Source: Sperchopsis tessellata
Taxonomy: Eukaryota; Arthropoda; Insecta; Coleoptera; Hydrophilidae
DNA length: 29,128 nucleotides
Assembly: GCA_033557685.1 (NCBI GenBank)
Contig: JAWQRN010000474.1
Location: 1 to 29,128 of the forward strand
Direction of reading: 5' to 3'
A program made the translations under genes and the position numbers. Every line of letters begins with the position of its first letter. Within the stretch, counting starts at the first letter, position 1. The notes beneath the pieces are model-generated. The model did not search any database, was not told the DNA's origin, and saw only the letters and a program-made list of their open reading frames with translations. Of the stretch, positions 11,045-21,660 are shown one piece after another.

Positions 11045-11370
11045 TAGGTTTGGTGCATGAAATTAATTGAGTTTTGAGGAATGTATTATTTTGCAAAAAG
11101 ATAGAGCTTTCAATCTATAGGAAATAATAGCTTAAAATCATTATATCATTTACAGTGAGTTTTTTGTAAATATGTACGAATATACAATGTTAAAAATTTA
11201 TCAAAAATAAGATTCCAAGTGAAAAATTTATTCTATCTGTACGAGGTCCTTCAAAAAGTTTCATTTCAGTAGGATACACAAATGATCAGAATTTAGCTTT
11301 TACTGTTAAAATATGTTGAACTTATCATAATTTAGATCTGAATTAACAACTTTTGTTACCAAGCAAGTTA
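11045..11370 (+). repeat. dispersed repeat family, copy D
   Basis: Begins with GGTTTGGTGCATGAAATTAATT, shared with copy B (AGTTTGGTGCATGAAATGAATT), and runs through AGGAAATAATAGCTTAAA, TGTACGAGGTCCTTCAAAAAG and AAGCAAG. It contains about 70 bases (near 11150-11225) absent from copy B. It stops at the (TTA)n tail of the RTE-like fragment, so the LINE probably inserted into or beside this repeat. Confidence 0.7.
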
Positions 11371-11379
11371 TTATTATTA
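11368..11379 (-). repeat. (TAA)n 3' tail of the RTE-like LINE
   Basis: TTATTATTATTA on the plus strand lies just beyond the C-terminal end of the minus-strand LINE frame. A short trinucleotide tail and almost no 3' UTR are usual for RTE-type elements. Confidence 0.6.
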
Positions 11380-12062
11380 AAGCGAATATTTTCATCTACC
11401 GCCGCTTCTCGCTTCCTAAACGCCATTTATTTTTATCGTTCCAATCATCTTCTCGTAAACCTCTCTTTTCCATTTCTCTTATATGTTTTATATTTTTCCA
11501 TTTCTTCCGAGGTCTCCCTCGTTTATTTCTTTGTTCTGGATCACAGTTCCATACGTTTATTGGTATTCTTTTTTCCTTTATTCTACGCATATGACCGTAC
11601 CATCTTAACTCCTTGCAAATTTATCTCTGATGTCTTCATTTCTAACGTAATAGTACAAGGTTAGGCTACAGCATCTTTTCCAATATGTCATTTCAGCCGA
11701 GAGTAATCTGTGATCAATTTTTTGTCGATAACCCATATCTTCGACTCATATGTCGTAACTGGTTCTATTGTTGTTTTAAATATATTAATTTGTGTTTCTT
11801 TGGTTAGGTTATTCGACAAGATTAGATGTAGTGTTTTTGTCTTGTTCTTTCCTCTGCCTATTTTCTTCATTGTGTCCTTGTCGTCTCTTCCATCTTCGCA
11901 TATTGTGACGTTTTTATATTATTCCATTGTCTTCTCTGTATTTACCTCCAAGCCCCACTTATTGTACTCCTCTATCCATTTATTTAGCATGTATGTCATA
12001 TCCTGCTGAACTTCTGCAATAACAATTTGATCAACTGCAAAAAGGATCGTGTATGTCGGGCT
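11380..12062 (-). pseudogene. RTE-like LINE reverse transcriptase, C-terminal part
   Basis: Reads from high to low coordinates. The catalytic block is LFAVDQIVIAE, where FADD has become FAVD (first Asp codon now GTT, 12033-12035), followed by DMTYMLNKWIEEYNKWGLEVN and TEKT. After a stop come LHLILSNNLTKETQINIFKTT and EPVTTYESKIWVI. A gap follows and the C-terminal block is RIPINVWNCDPEQ, RGRPRKKW, KRGLREDDWNDKNKWRLGS. This RT-to-tail order, with basic GRPRK and W-rich terminal motifs, is typical of RTE/endonuclease-RT LINEs in insects. Between about 11590 and 11690 the linker is partly lost. The 5' part of the element is missing. It ends at a (TAA)n tail next to repeat copy D. Confidence 0.85.
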
Positions 12063-12235
12063 CTCACTCAGCCATATTTATTAACTTCAAATACACAGCC
12101 TCGTCATGAAGGTGATTATTTTAAGTTTGTTTGTTTTGCCTGTTATCATGTTTTTTTTAGCCTTAGTATGACCTTTGTGTGGTCGAAACCGGTCGTCTAC
12201 TTTATACTATAAAATAGTGTATCACTAATGTATTT
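12063..12235 (+). mobile_element. repeat carrying a hammerhead-like motif (possible Penelope terminal repeat)
   Basis: Starts where the RTE-like homology stops. It contains the hammerhead-like segment at 12158-12200, followed by the AT-rich palindrome ATACTAT/ATAGTGTAT (about 12203-12222). Hammerhead motifs are known in the terminal repeats of Penelope-like elements and in some SINE-like and retrozyme repeats, so this could be a terminal fragment of one of them. No coding sequence is attached. The element boundaries are estimates. Confidence 0.4.
12158..12200 (+). ncRNA. degenerate hammerhead-ribozyme-like motif
   Basis: Stem II is GACC (12170-12173)/GGTC (12181-12184) with a 7-base loop. 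It is followed by the invariant GAAA (12185-12188), a self-complementary CCGG stem III (12189-12192), then T and C (12193-12194), the UH cleavage position. GTCTA (12195-12199) can partly pair with TAGC before the core for stem I. The upstream core reads CTTAGTA where the consensus is CTGANGA, so two invariant G positions are changed and this copy is probably inactive. A palindromic stem III is the arrangement seen in hammerheads that act as dimers. Confidence 0.5.
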
Positions 12236-12244
12236 TTTTAATAT

Positions 12245-12355
12245 ATTCTTATCGTCGTCAGGGAAGGACGTTAAACAGTAGATCATGTGTATTGTAGGTA
12301 AATGGAGTCCACATGCACGTTAAACTACCTAATTCCATTTAAAACAGCGGATATG
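12245..12355 (+). repeat. SINE-like repeat, central fragment
   Basis: GTGTATTGTAGGTAAATGGAG and CCTAATTCCATTTAAAACAGCGG align with the minus strand of the 2250 copy (GTGTATTGTAGATAAATGAAA; CCAATTCCAGTTGGAACACTGG). It includes the central block of about 65 bases that the copy at 12533 lacks. Head and tail are not recognised here. Confidence 0.6.
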
Positions 12356-12532
12356 GCAGTGGACCTTACATTTGATTTAGTTTTAATAGCTACTGGCAAA
12401 CAAACAAAAAGTAATACTTAATAGTTATTCTATTTTATTCAAAATCAATGCTAGACGCTATATATGAACTTTTGTCTTGATAACTAACACCATTTAGGCG
12501 CTAGTGAGGAAGACATACATTTTTTAAGTCGT

Positions 12533-12770
12533 CTCTATAGGTCAGTGGCTAAGTACTAGGCTACTAAGCGTGGGATATTGGATTAGAGACTCAGAAGCGG
12601 TCGGTTTTTTCTGAATAGGGAAAAGTATTTGTGCTACTCATCTTCCGGGATGGACCCAATTTCAGATGGAACACTGTATGCGGTAAAATTCAGTTATGGG
12701 AGCCTAATCCCTGGTGTCGGTTACTGGCCATAGTAGCGGAAATAGGACGACGTTAAATAAACAGACAAAC
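12533..12770 (+). repeat. SINE-like repeat, most complete copy (short form)
   Basis: The head CTATAGGTCAGTGGCTAAG has an A-box-like layout and is followed by CTACTAAGCGTGGG and a B-box-like GGATTAGAGACT. The body has GGGAAAAGTATTTGTG, CCAATTTCAGATGGAACACTG and GGCCATAGTAGCGG, ending with an AAATAAACAGACAAAC tail at 12755-12770. This is the only copy in the window with both head and tail. It lacks the central block of about 65 bases present at 2250-2510 and 12245-12355. A tRNA-derived SINE with pol III internal promoter boxes is the likeliest class; a MITE is less likely because no terminal inverted repeats are seen. Confidence 0.75.
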
Positions 12771-12992
12771 ATACAACAATAACATACATTTTGTAGTTTT
12801 CAAAAGTATTCAACCGCATTAGTAGTACACCATTATAAAAAAAATGAACTACACGACAATGTAAATCCCTTTTGGGTTGGGTATTATTATATTCTACCAT
12901 ATCCCGGCAATCTCCTTTAGCCTCTATTAAGCCCATGCACCTTGTAATCCGTCTCAATAACTCAGCAACACCAATACTTATTTTTTCTAGTC

Positions 12993-12994
<2 letters not shown>

Positions 12995-13036
<42 letters not shown>
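12995..13036. repeat. (TA)n microsatellite
   Basis: Uninterrupted TA dinucleotides, about 21 units; self-complementary and able to form a cruciform. Confidence 0.97.
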
Positions 13037-13042
<6 letters not shown>

Positions 13043-14945
13043 GATATGTATACAAGATAAATTATATTCAGTCTGTGGATTATATATTATTTTTTACCCC
13101 GGTTTATATACATTGATTTAAATTTAATTAAATCGAAATTTCTGGTTGATAGTTTGGTCACGGTAATCTAGTTAAGTCCATTCATTTTCATTTACCACTT
13201 CCATTCGAAATATAGGCCCGACCTGTCGGTTGGTTCAATTTGTGGTATTGATTTTAAGTTAACGACAAAAACTAATATACATTTGCATATTCCTTCATAT
13301 ACACTAGGCGTTTATTAATTAATGGTTTATTTTAACGACCTTCTCTCTTATCAATAACTTCATCTCCCAAATGTCTCATTTGTGGGTTAATATTAAAAAC
13401 TAATTTTATCAAATATATAACTAATATTCAATCTGCAGACTAACTTCTAGGATTTATTATTAAATGTTTATGTAAGTAGCGCAATAATTACTTAATTTTC
13501 TATAAGCAGTTTAGAAAATAGTCCTTGATATTTAATTAATTTGTAGTTGGCATATATGATGGTAACAACATAAATGAACGTTGAAAGTAGTACTTATATA
13601 AATTAGAAAATTATTGATATATTGTAAATTGGATTTAAATAAACTAGGTAGGTGAAGAACTTATCACGCATGAGTCACATTTAAAGTACCCGTTTTCTTT
13701 TATAATTTTTAATTTGTTTCACAGATTATAAGGTAATATATATTAAAAGTTTTACTTACGAATTGCCTTGTGTCTGGACATTTGTTGAAGTCAAGGCCAA
13801 CATATCGAATATTCCATTATATTGTGGAATATAAATGAAAATAAACAATAACACAAAAAACCATTTTACGATTAATAATAAATAAATAAACACAGGTACC
13901 GATGATAATTATCCAACAAAATGATTTAGAGAATAGACAAGTGGAAATAGATTTTTCATAAAATATGCAATAAAATTATTGTTGCTTTGTATCATTATAG
14001 AGCTGCAATTTTTTTTTATAATATTAATAATGGTGCCTATCAGAAAGTCAATAATTTCGGTTGATTCTTGAAAACAAAACTTGTAAAAATTATTAATTAA
14101 CACTATTGTATTAATCAGAAAAAGTACCTTAAGAATGATAACTTTAAAGTGACAAAAAGTTTAACTAACCGAAATGCGAAGGGATAAAGAAAATATAATC
14201 TTTCAGTTATTTGTAAATACCTCACAAACAAACGAAGCTAAAAAAATGTATTGTGATAATTTAGCTTTAAAATATTGAACAACTCACTATATGTAACCAT
14301 TTTTATATCTCGCACTTATTAGTTATAAAAATTCAGATTTCTAAATAACAACCTTTGACAAGGTATGCTAAATTAATATTATATACTACAAATCTGTATG
14401 ACAGGTACAACAGCAGAACACTCGACCGTTAGAATCTTGGTGTGGACTGACCTGATATTTGATCATATATATTCTGAGACTTATCACGAAACAATAGTGG
14501 TAATAATAAAATATCTGCATATCTTTGTATTTTGGGTATAAGTACGGCTGCTACTTTATTGCAATATATGTATAATATTTATGAGATCTAGATGCTAATT
14601 TGAGCGCCAAAAAGTATTTTAAAAATGTTATTGTACTTCACAAGTTGTGTTATAATAAATTATTATAATAAGTTATTAACACACTTACGGGTCACATAAT
14701 GAGTGGAATGGTAGATCTGAAATTTTAAATACTGATACAGTTCTCCTGACAGTTTTTAGGAGGATATTTGACAAGTGAACCATAGTTTACTAATATTTAA
14801 TTTGGCAGCATGTATTCATGGAAACCTCCCGCGGTGTTTGTTTTCATTCATTAAAAAATAAATCACAATTTGCTACCCTCAGTAGTGTATCATTCGATTG
14901 AGTAGAGCAACAAATGTTTCGTAAGGTATCTCTGCTCTTTATTCT
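13037..14945. other. unassigned AT-rich stretch
   Basis: About 1.9 kb with no recognised element or convincing open frame. Two small palindromes are visible: ATATTCCA/TGGAATAT (13809-13832) and TTATAAT/ATTATAA near 14651-14669. Confidence 0.5.
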
Positions 14946-15195
14946 TTCTTAAAAGACATGTCTTCCATTTTTGGTCAAAAAATATTTGCACTCAATGCTG
15001 ATTATCTAAAAATATATATTTCTATCCAAACTGAACAAGATTGTAATCTCCAAAACGATTTTCCAAATTTGCATTTATACTGTATAAAAAATAAGTTACA
15101 CCTTAATTTTAGTAAATGCAAATTAATAAAATTTACTAAAAAGAGATCATGTTCTGTTATAGCGAGTTCAATTTACTACATATTAAGTTATTAAT
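14946..15195 (+). pseudogene. LINE reverse transcriptase fragment (Jockey-like), catalytic region
   Basis: One open frame gives LNADYLKIYISIQTEQDCN, then LHLYCIKNKLHLNFSKCKLI and KFTKKRSCSVIASS. This is the palm segment around and after the (F/Y)ADD box of Jockey-type LINE RTs. The second Asp of the box is Tyr here (TAT at 15003-15005). Both ends are cut: nothing upstream of 14946 reads as RT, and homology stops near 15175 just before TAA. A 5' truncation together with an interrupting insertion would explain it. Confidence 0.8.
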
Positions 15196-15445
15196 AGACG
15201 AGGCAGTTCAGAAGGAGCCTCAGTCTAGGTCGCCTGGAATAATTAAGAACGAATTTGTCCTGGCTATATAAACTGTTGGCTGCAGTCCGACGAGTGTACC
15301 TGGACAATTTTACCGCTGTTAATATTTTTGCTGTAACTGCCGATATATAATTACTGAATAATATGTATACAGTATACAGCTGTGATATTGTATACTTCGC
15401 ATTTTAAAATAAATACACTTTTAAATTGTTTTTTGTGATTTGATT
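15196..15445 (+). mobile_element. LTR-like promoter and polyA stretch, tentative
   Basis: A compact arrangement: TATATAAAC (about 15264), then GCTGCAGTCCGACGAG 20-25 bases downstream as a possible initiator region, and AAATAAATAC about 140 bases further (near 15408) as a possible polyA signal. This is the U3-R-U5 order of an insect LTR, and the stretch is more GC-rich than its flanks. No TG...CA ends, target duplication, primer-binding site or gag/pol frame was found, so it could equally be a diverged host promoter or an unrelated repeat. Confidence 0.28.
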
Positions 15446-18397
15446 CTCGGACATAGGAAGTCCGATGTAAATCTGGAAGTACCTTATATTTACGCACCTA
15501 GCGATAAAAACCAACGCATTTTGTTGCATAATAATTGGGAATTGTATTTAATTACTACATTTTGACATACTAACAAAGTTTAATCATTTTATTAAAGAAA
15601 GATTGGAAAATGCGTTCTATTAATAATATCTAATTCAATTACATAAATATGGTTATATTTTGTTTATGTACGCGTGGTATAGTGCGAAACGTAATAGGCA
15701 TAGCGCGAGTCATATGACAGGATAGCAATTAAAAATTAACCGTTACACGGTTTAGTTGTCAATTTGACGTTTGTACGAGAGATCATTTATTTTTCAGAGG
15801 ATCGGTATAAAAGGAAAATATTAATTTATTTCCACCGAAACGGTATTGACATAGTAGTACCGACAGACGAAAGGTGTGGATGTCATCCGGTATCCGTCTC
15901 CAAAGGTAGAAATTGAAAAACATCTAAACGCAATAACCACGTGAACAGTATAGTACCTACACTCGGAGTGTTATTTTGTGAATTAAAAGTGCAATTTGAA
16001 CAAAGTATGTAGTGAGTCTGGTCCAAAAACTAACTTAAGCCTGCTCATGACTATCAAGCGGAATAAATATAAACACACTAAGTCTAAACTACTACAACTT
16101 CGCAATAGAGTAACCAGAACGAAAAATAACACTGCATAAAATATGTACATAATGTGCAAATTCCTCCACAAACACCAAATCACTAAGTGAATTCCTGGTT
16201 ATCAGAGATGCCACAAAGTATAAAAAGCAAAAAGTTTCTCACTCATAAGAACAGACAAATATCGATTACACAGTCCCAGTAAATAACAGGTACAATGTGG
16301 TACTATCCGAAAAATAATTCTAGTATATCATTGGTTTGCCCTGCTTTACATTATTGTTCACACATATGCTTACCATAATAAAGTCTACATAAGTGGCATG
16401 TAAGCTTTAAGTAACTATAAGATCTATCACTCTATTACCGTCAATTTACTTCAGATATGATACTGGCATACAATAAATTTAGTGAATATCATAACTGCAT
16501 AGGATTATTTCCATGTTTACATTTAATGAACCAAGTGTAAATACATGGACACGCGACACTATTTAAATAGAGACTAGAAGGACTAACTTATGACGAAATT
16601 TCCCAAATACTACACGCACTTTCGTGATTCACAATTCAAATTTTTGCGAGGTATGCATTTAGGGCTTCAGCATTGCGAGTATTACAGCGAGATTCGCATT
16701 ATTGACATCAAGCACCAAACATCATTAGATATTTTCTTTTTTTTTAATAATGGGATATATCAATTAATAAGTTGTAAGTCTGCCTACCCGAAGGTTAAGA
16801 TATTTAAACCTGTCTACAGCAATCTTTTTTAGTACCAATTATTTAAACTATTATGAAAACTGCTTCTTTTAATAATATTTGTTCTTACGCCACTATTACG
16901 CACTAGGATATTCACCAGTTTTAACCAATCAGTGTCTAAAAATTATACCAACGCTGTATTGTTTGTGGCATACAAGTACTGGGCATGACGTAAGGTCAAT
17001 CCAGTTATATATTGGTTTTGTTCTGTTTGAGCAGCATATGTACATTAATCAAATACTATGTCATGCAAAAAAGTTAGATAGGGGGAGGCTATGAAATACA
17101 AAATGAGAGTCTTAGTTTGGTTCATTCAATTCCATCACCTGTTACAACAGGAACATCAAAATAGAGTTTATGAAACTTCACAATTTCATACGTATTTTAT
17201 ATACTATATTGCAAATTAAACGAAAGTTTTTTTTTGTATAAACAATAGCGAAAATTGAAACAAAACTTAAGTAATTGCTGCAAATGTTCACCTTCTTTGT
17301 ATTAAAAACAAAGAAAAGTCTCTGAAAATTTGTTTGTTTAATGTAGGGAACAAATAGGTGTCAATAACAATAAAAATACCCACGAATCTATCACACGTTC
17401 GTTTTACCTGACAGGAACATGCCGATATAGCATAATAAATAAAGCATAAGATGTAGAGTTAGAAACCGAATCTTTCCATTATTGAATTGTGTAGAGGGTT
17501 TTAGATGTATAAAATGTCCGCACATATATATATGTGTCATAATAGTAACAAAAAACAAATTTTATGGGAGAATTATGCCAGATATTACACTTACTGTGAG
17601 ATTGTAAACTGTATGAACTCTTTTGCCAAAGCATGATTGAACACACAATATTGTTCTTGCACTAAAGTCACTTTTATTATTAAGCGAGATGCAGTTTTTA
17701 TTGCTATATGGTTTTTACTTTACTAATGTCAAATTTTTTAACTGAAGTTTGTTTTAATCAGTTCCGTAATATTATCTTGAAAACAGTTTATATTCAATAT
17801 GTCAATCTAAAAGTGGCTCCTAAATGATATCATATATCTACTATCGATTATGTCTTCTAGTGACTTTACCAATATTGTTAAAAAATAATGTTTCCACTGA
17901 AACTTACACAAAAGTGAAAAAACATTTTTCAGCAGTACACCTTGACTTTATTTGACTAAACAAATAAACAATGTTCTAAAAACAAAAGAAAAATTTATAA
18001 AAAGTTGAAAATTCTCTTTATTTATTCCTCTTTAGATGTCGACGTGTTTGTTTTAGGTAGTCTTGCTTTGAAAAAACTATCATATTTTGTTTGCACTTTT
18101 GAAGTCCGCTGTTTTTTATAATTAACTCACTAAAATTACGAAAATAGAACAGCTGAATTTCGTTATCTAATGAATTGTCAATAAATGATATTAGATCGTC
18201 AAGTGCGATCTTATCACTTCTGAGGTCATAACTTCGTCTGCTACTTAATTATCAGCCATGATGTGATACCCAGGGGCATTTTCATATACTATCCCCCTAT
18301 CGCCCCTATCCAAACCACCCTATTGCATATCTCCCACAATCACATACCTGTTAAGACGTTATAAACAGAACGTCAGTAAACTATCAGCCACCAACAG
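15446..18397. other. unassigned stretch
   Basis: About 3 kb without a recognised element. Frames at 16590-16832, 16879-17094 and 15983-16183 (minus) lack any known motif. A local hairpin TTCTTTGT/ACAAAGAA sits near 17294-17316. Confidence 0.5.
15803..15814 (+). promoter_or_regulatory. TATA-box-like site
   Basis: CGGTATAAAAGG is a good match to a TATA box with GC-rich flanks. It lies in a CpG-containing stretch (15670-15960) and is followed by direct use of ACGG/CCGG-type words. No transcript or coding frame is identifiable downstream. Confidence 0.25.
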
Positions 18398-18445
18398 CAG
18401 CTGAAAGCCTGAAGAAGGGATTCGATCCCGAAACAATCGTAGCAC
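18398..18445 (+). ncRNA. hammerhead-ribozyme-like motif with compatible core
   Basis: The core CTGAAGA (18409-18415) fits the CUGANGA consensus; position 7 is variable in hammerheads. Stem II is a perfect GGGAT/ATCCC (18417-18421, 18425-18429) closed by TCG. The invariant GAAA follows at 18430-18433, then CAATCG (18434-18439), one base from the palindrome CGATCG, and TA (18440-18441) at the UH cleavage position. GC before the core (18407-18408) pairs with GC after it (18442-18443); a longer stem I is not evident. The layout is a type I hammerhead with a short, near-palindromic stem III, as reported for Penelope-like elements and retrozymes. Activity is untested. Confidence 0.55.
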
Positions 18446-20581
18446 GTAAGTGTAGTGATGGTGCCCAACAAGAACAAGTAGTAAATTCAAAAAAGTAATT
18501 AACTATGGCGCACGGATCAATCAACTTCAACTACAATATACATTTTACTACATCTTATATGTTCATATTCTGCGTTTATTTTGTGCTATATGTATTAAAT
18601 ATTTCTTTTAATTAAATACATACTACACATGGATATTTTTTGTACGTTTATATACGAAGTTCGTTATATTGGAGTCGTTATATCGTCGATTTACCTTATA
18701 TAATCTGTACACATTTTCTGTAATAACCAAATCGAGAATCTTTAACTCATTTATCAAATTTACTTGTACCTAGACAGTATATTAACCTGTATGGTACTAA
18801 ATTGATGTAGATATAGTAGTACGGTACATTACTAAAGTTATATTAATTATGTTTTTGCTAGCAGGATTTAATAACTTATTTGAAAGAATTTTTTCATTTG
18901 ATAATTGACTTACAAATATTATGATTATAGTTATATTTATATGATATAATGGTGTTGGCGAATTTGGTATGCATTCACATAAATGTGTCAAATATTTAAT
19001 ACATCTTCCCAATTTAAGCCAGATGAAACCCACCAACTCAGTACAATTCAATACATTGGAACTCCTAACTAATCGCGTACAAAAATTCATGTCAATAAAC
19101 TCACATGTAATCATTATCCAATGTTGTGAATATGCTGTCAAAAAATTTTAGATATGTGCCGTTATTTCCAAATTTAAAAAATTAATCTTGTAGCACGTGT
19201 ATATAGATTTATAGTTAGTACAAGTAAAATCATATTATACGGAAAAGAAATGTAACTTTTCTCGTACGGAAATGTATTCACCCCCACGTCAACCTGTAAC
19301 AGTATTAGAGTTTCGTCCTAGGCCTAAGCAACTTAAAGTTAAGGAATATATCCGCAAGAAAAGGCTCAGTGCATTAGATGAACATTAGAGGGCATAAAGT
19401 TTTCTCTGCACTACACAAGAATGTCATCATCTTACTTGTATCAATACTAAGACTGTTTGACCCAGTTTCAGACGAGGGAAACATTTCCACCAGGTACCGG
19501 TAGATGTTTAACTATTTCGAATTGTTATCTAACAAGTAGCAAAAAAAAACGTTATGATTACAAGATTATATATCAAGATTCTCACTGACGGTAGAATTAT
19601 TTGATATTTTGCAATTTTATTAGCAACTTCCTTTATATTAATACTAACTTATTATATTTTTTTTAATGAAGGGAAACATTTGTATAATACATTTCTACAA
19701 ATCTATTATATTGATTTGAATTTTATCTAACGTACCAATTGATATACATACTAAAACTTTAGGATCTAAGAAGTATTTGGATCGAGTTATTATACATCTC
19801 AGTGCCAGTTTTAAATTTTGTGAAGCTGAAAGTTCAGGTGGGAGAGGCAAGTCTAAAAATCGAACTTCATTTCTTCTCCTACTCCACTTCATGCAAATTA
19901 AAGTTTAGACATTAATAATTTGTTCCTTTTTTGGCCGACTTTTGTATATTTTTCTTTGAATGTTGTTATTACATATAAATGAAGCTAAAAATGGTAACCC
20001 AAAATTTCTGCCACCATATTTTATATTTTATTTAGAATTTACTGGAATTTTTATATTAAAGGGTAACAAATATTTTTTAACTTCATATCCCAAATGGTTT
20101 AAGGATTAAAGAGACCCCAATTAGGTAGACAGAAGTAACTACCAGGCTTCGCACAAAATGCTTTTATATAAATTTTCGTCCGAATACTGAGACAGAGATT
20201 ATTTCAAGAAGCATGTTTTAGGTAACCCAAAACTAATATTTCCACAAAATCTAGACGTCCAAAAGTTTTCTGATTACGATACTTTCTTTAATCTGAAGGA
20301 TAATAAAGATATTATATATCAAATATACATCTACGACTGAAAAAACTGATAATTTCCAGTGAATAGTATAACATTATAAAGACTATTATAAACTTGACTT
20401 TGTAGATACAGTATTCATAAAAATTATAAATATATGTATCAAATGTTGATACTCCAACATAGTAATCAGTTATCAAAGTTCTGTGAGAATATGCCAAAAT
20501 CAGTGCCATATAAAAAATGGAATCAAATCTGTTTTAATGAAAATAAACCATGAGTCCTATTTGTAGGCTAGCCAAAATGTA
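18446..20581. other. unassigned AT-rich stretch
   Basis: No recognised element over about 2.1 kb. Minus-strand frames at 18797-19141 and 19695-19892 have no known motif. Confidence 0.5.
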
Positions 20582-20653
<72 letters not shown>

Positions 20654-20660
20654 TTATATA
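20582..20660. repeat. (TA)n microsatellite, interrupted
   Basis: Long TA run with single-base interruptions (TATG, TATTTATA), about 79 bases. Confidence 0.95.
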
Positions 20661-20746
20661 AGCCATGCTAAGTTTTTTGTCAAAACAAATTTTTGTTTCT
20701 TTTTTTTAAATATATTAATTAAAAACTAGATTTTCGTAAAAACAAT

Positions 20747-20769
20747 ATTTATTTATTTATTTATTTATT
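20747..20769. repeat. (ATTT)n microsatellite
   Basis: About five to six tandem ATTT units. This could be the tail of an unrecognised retroposon on either side. Confidence 0.85.
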
Positions 20770-21085
20770 AAAACGAACGTAGCGCAAGAAGAATAACTTT
20801 AAAGCAGTAGAATACTGCTAAAGCTGAACAGCTGTACCAATGGAATGGTTTCCGTACTTCGGCACAGAAAAAAATGGAACTCTTACTACACATATTTTCT
20901 AAACAATATTAATGACTGACGAAAATAGAAATCTGGTCCTCAATACGGGGCACTTCTTAAGTAAGGAGAGGACGCTAAAAATGTCCACGTCGTCGACCAG
21001 TAGAAATGCTGGAAAAAAACTACAAAATAAGTAAAATATACAATATAACTGTATGCATTGTTGCCTGAAACGTACTAAATCCATT

Positions 21086-21660
21086 CCTGTCAGGAAAACA
21101 TGCGAACAGCGAAATGAAGATGTGAAATATGAATATTAATAGCCTTGGTTTTAGTAAAGTCAGATGGCCTGGATTTGGCAAAATAAAGACTTAAATAATA
21201 CAGGCAGAGATGATAGCGAATACAGGTATGAGACATATTTGTATCAAAAATAATTGCGAGGCCGGTGATTGATTTTGTACCAATTAGTGATCAGGTCATA
21301 TTTTTAAATGTGCAAACATCGGATTGAATGATAAACACAGTGCATGTGTATACAGCAGCAAATGACAGGACAGATGCAGATGCCGATGAGTCCACACTAG
21401 AGTGGGAGAACACGTGAAGCTCATAAAAAAGGAGAGATAACAATGATTATTGGAGATTATGATTCTAAAATTAGATCTTGCTCTGATAGTAACACGGTTG
21501 GGGCTTACGGTATTGGTTAAAGGAACACTTATGGAGACCAAATAGTTTAATTTTGTATTGAAAACAACTTCTTGTGGCGAACGCCTATTTTACTTTGCCG
21601 GTAAGAAGGGAGAACTTGTGTGCACGTATCGTGAAAATCATATTCAATTATACTGTTTTA
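21086..21660 (+). pseudogene. LINE endonuclease (EEP/APE-type) domain relic, RTE-like
   Basis: Decayed apurinic-like endonuclease domain, which in the live element nicks the target DNA for integration. In order: ENMRTA (from a WNVRT-like start, about 21097), MNINSLGFSKVRWPGFGK, a region related to FVPISDQVI (about 21274-21300), HVYTAAN-like sequence in a shifted frame, then KKGEITMIIGDYDSK with the GD(F)N(A/S)K catalytic motif altered to GDYDSK (21452-21466). Next come SNTVGAYGIG, a TAA stop, RNTYGDQ, FCIENNF and VANAYFTLPVRR in another frame. Several stops and at least three frame changes are present. The following reverse transcriptase is not found here. The motif order matches RTE-type endonucleases. 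Confidence 0.78.

Noticed and set aside
11396..12009. Plus-strand hydrophobic frames (11353-11664, 11710-12009) that look like membrane proteins
   Set aside because: They are the complement of lysine-rich LINE coding sequence on the minus strand; reading AAG/AAA codons in reverse gives Phe/Leu-rich shadows.
16193..16212. TGGTTATCAGAGATGCCA, resembling a tRNA primer-binding site
   Set aside because: No LTR end directly upstream and no gag or pol sequence downstream.
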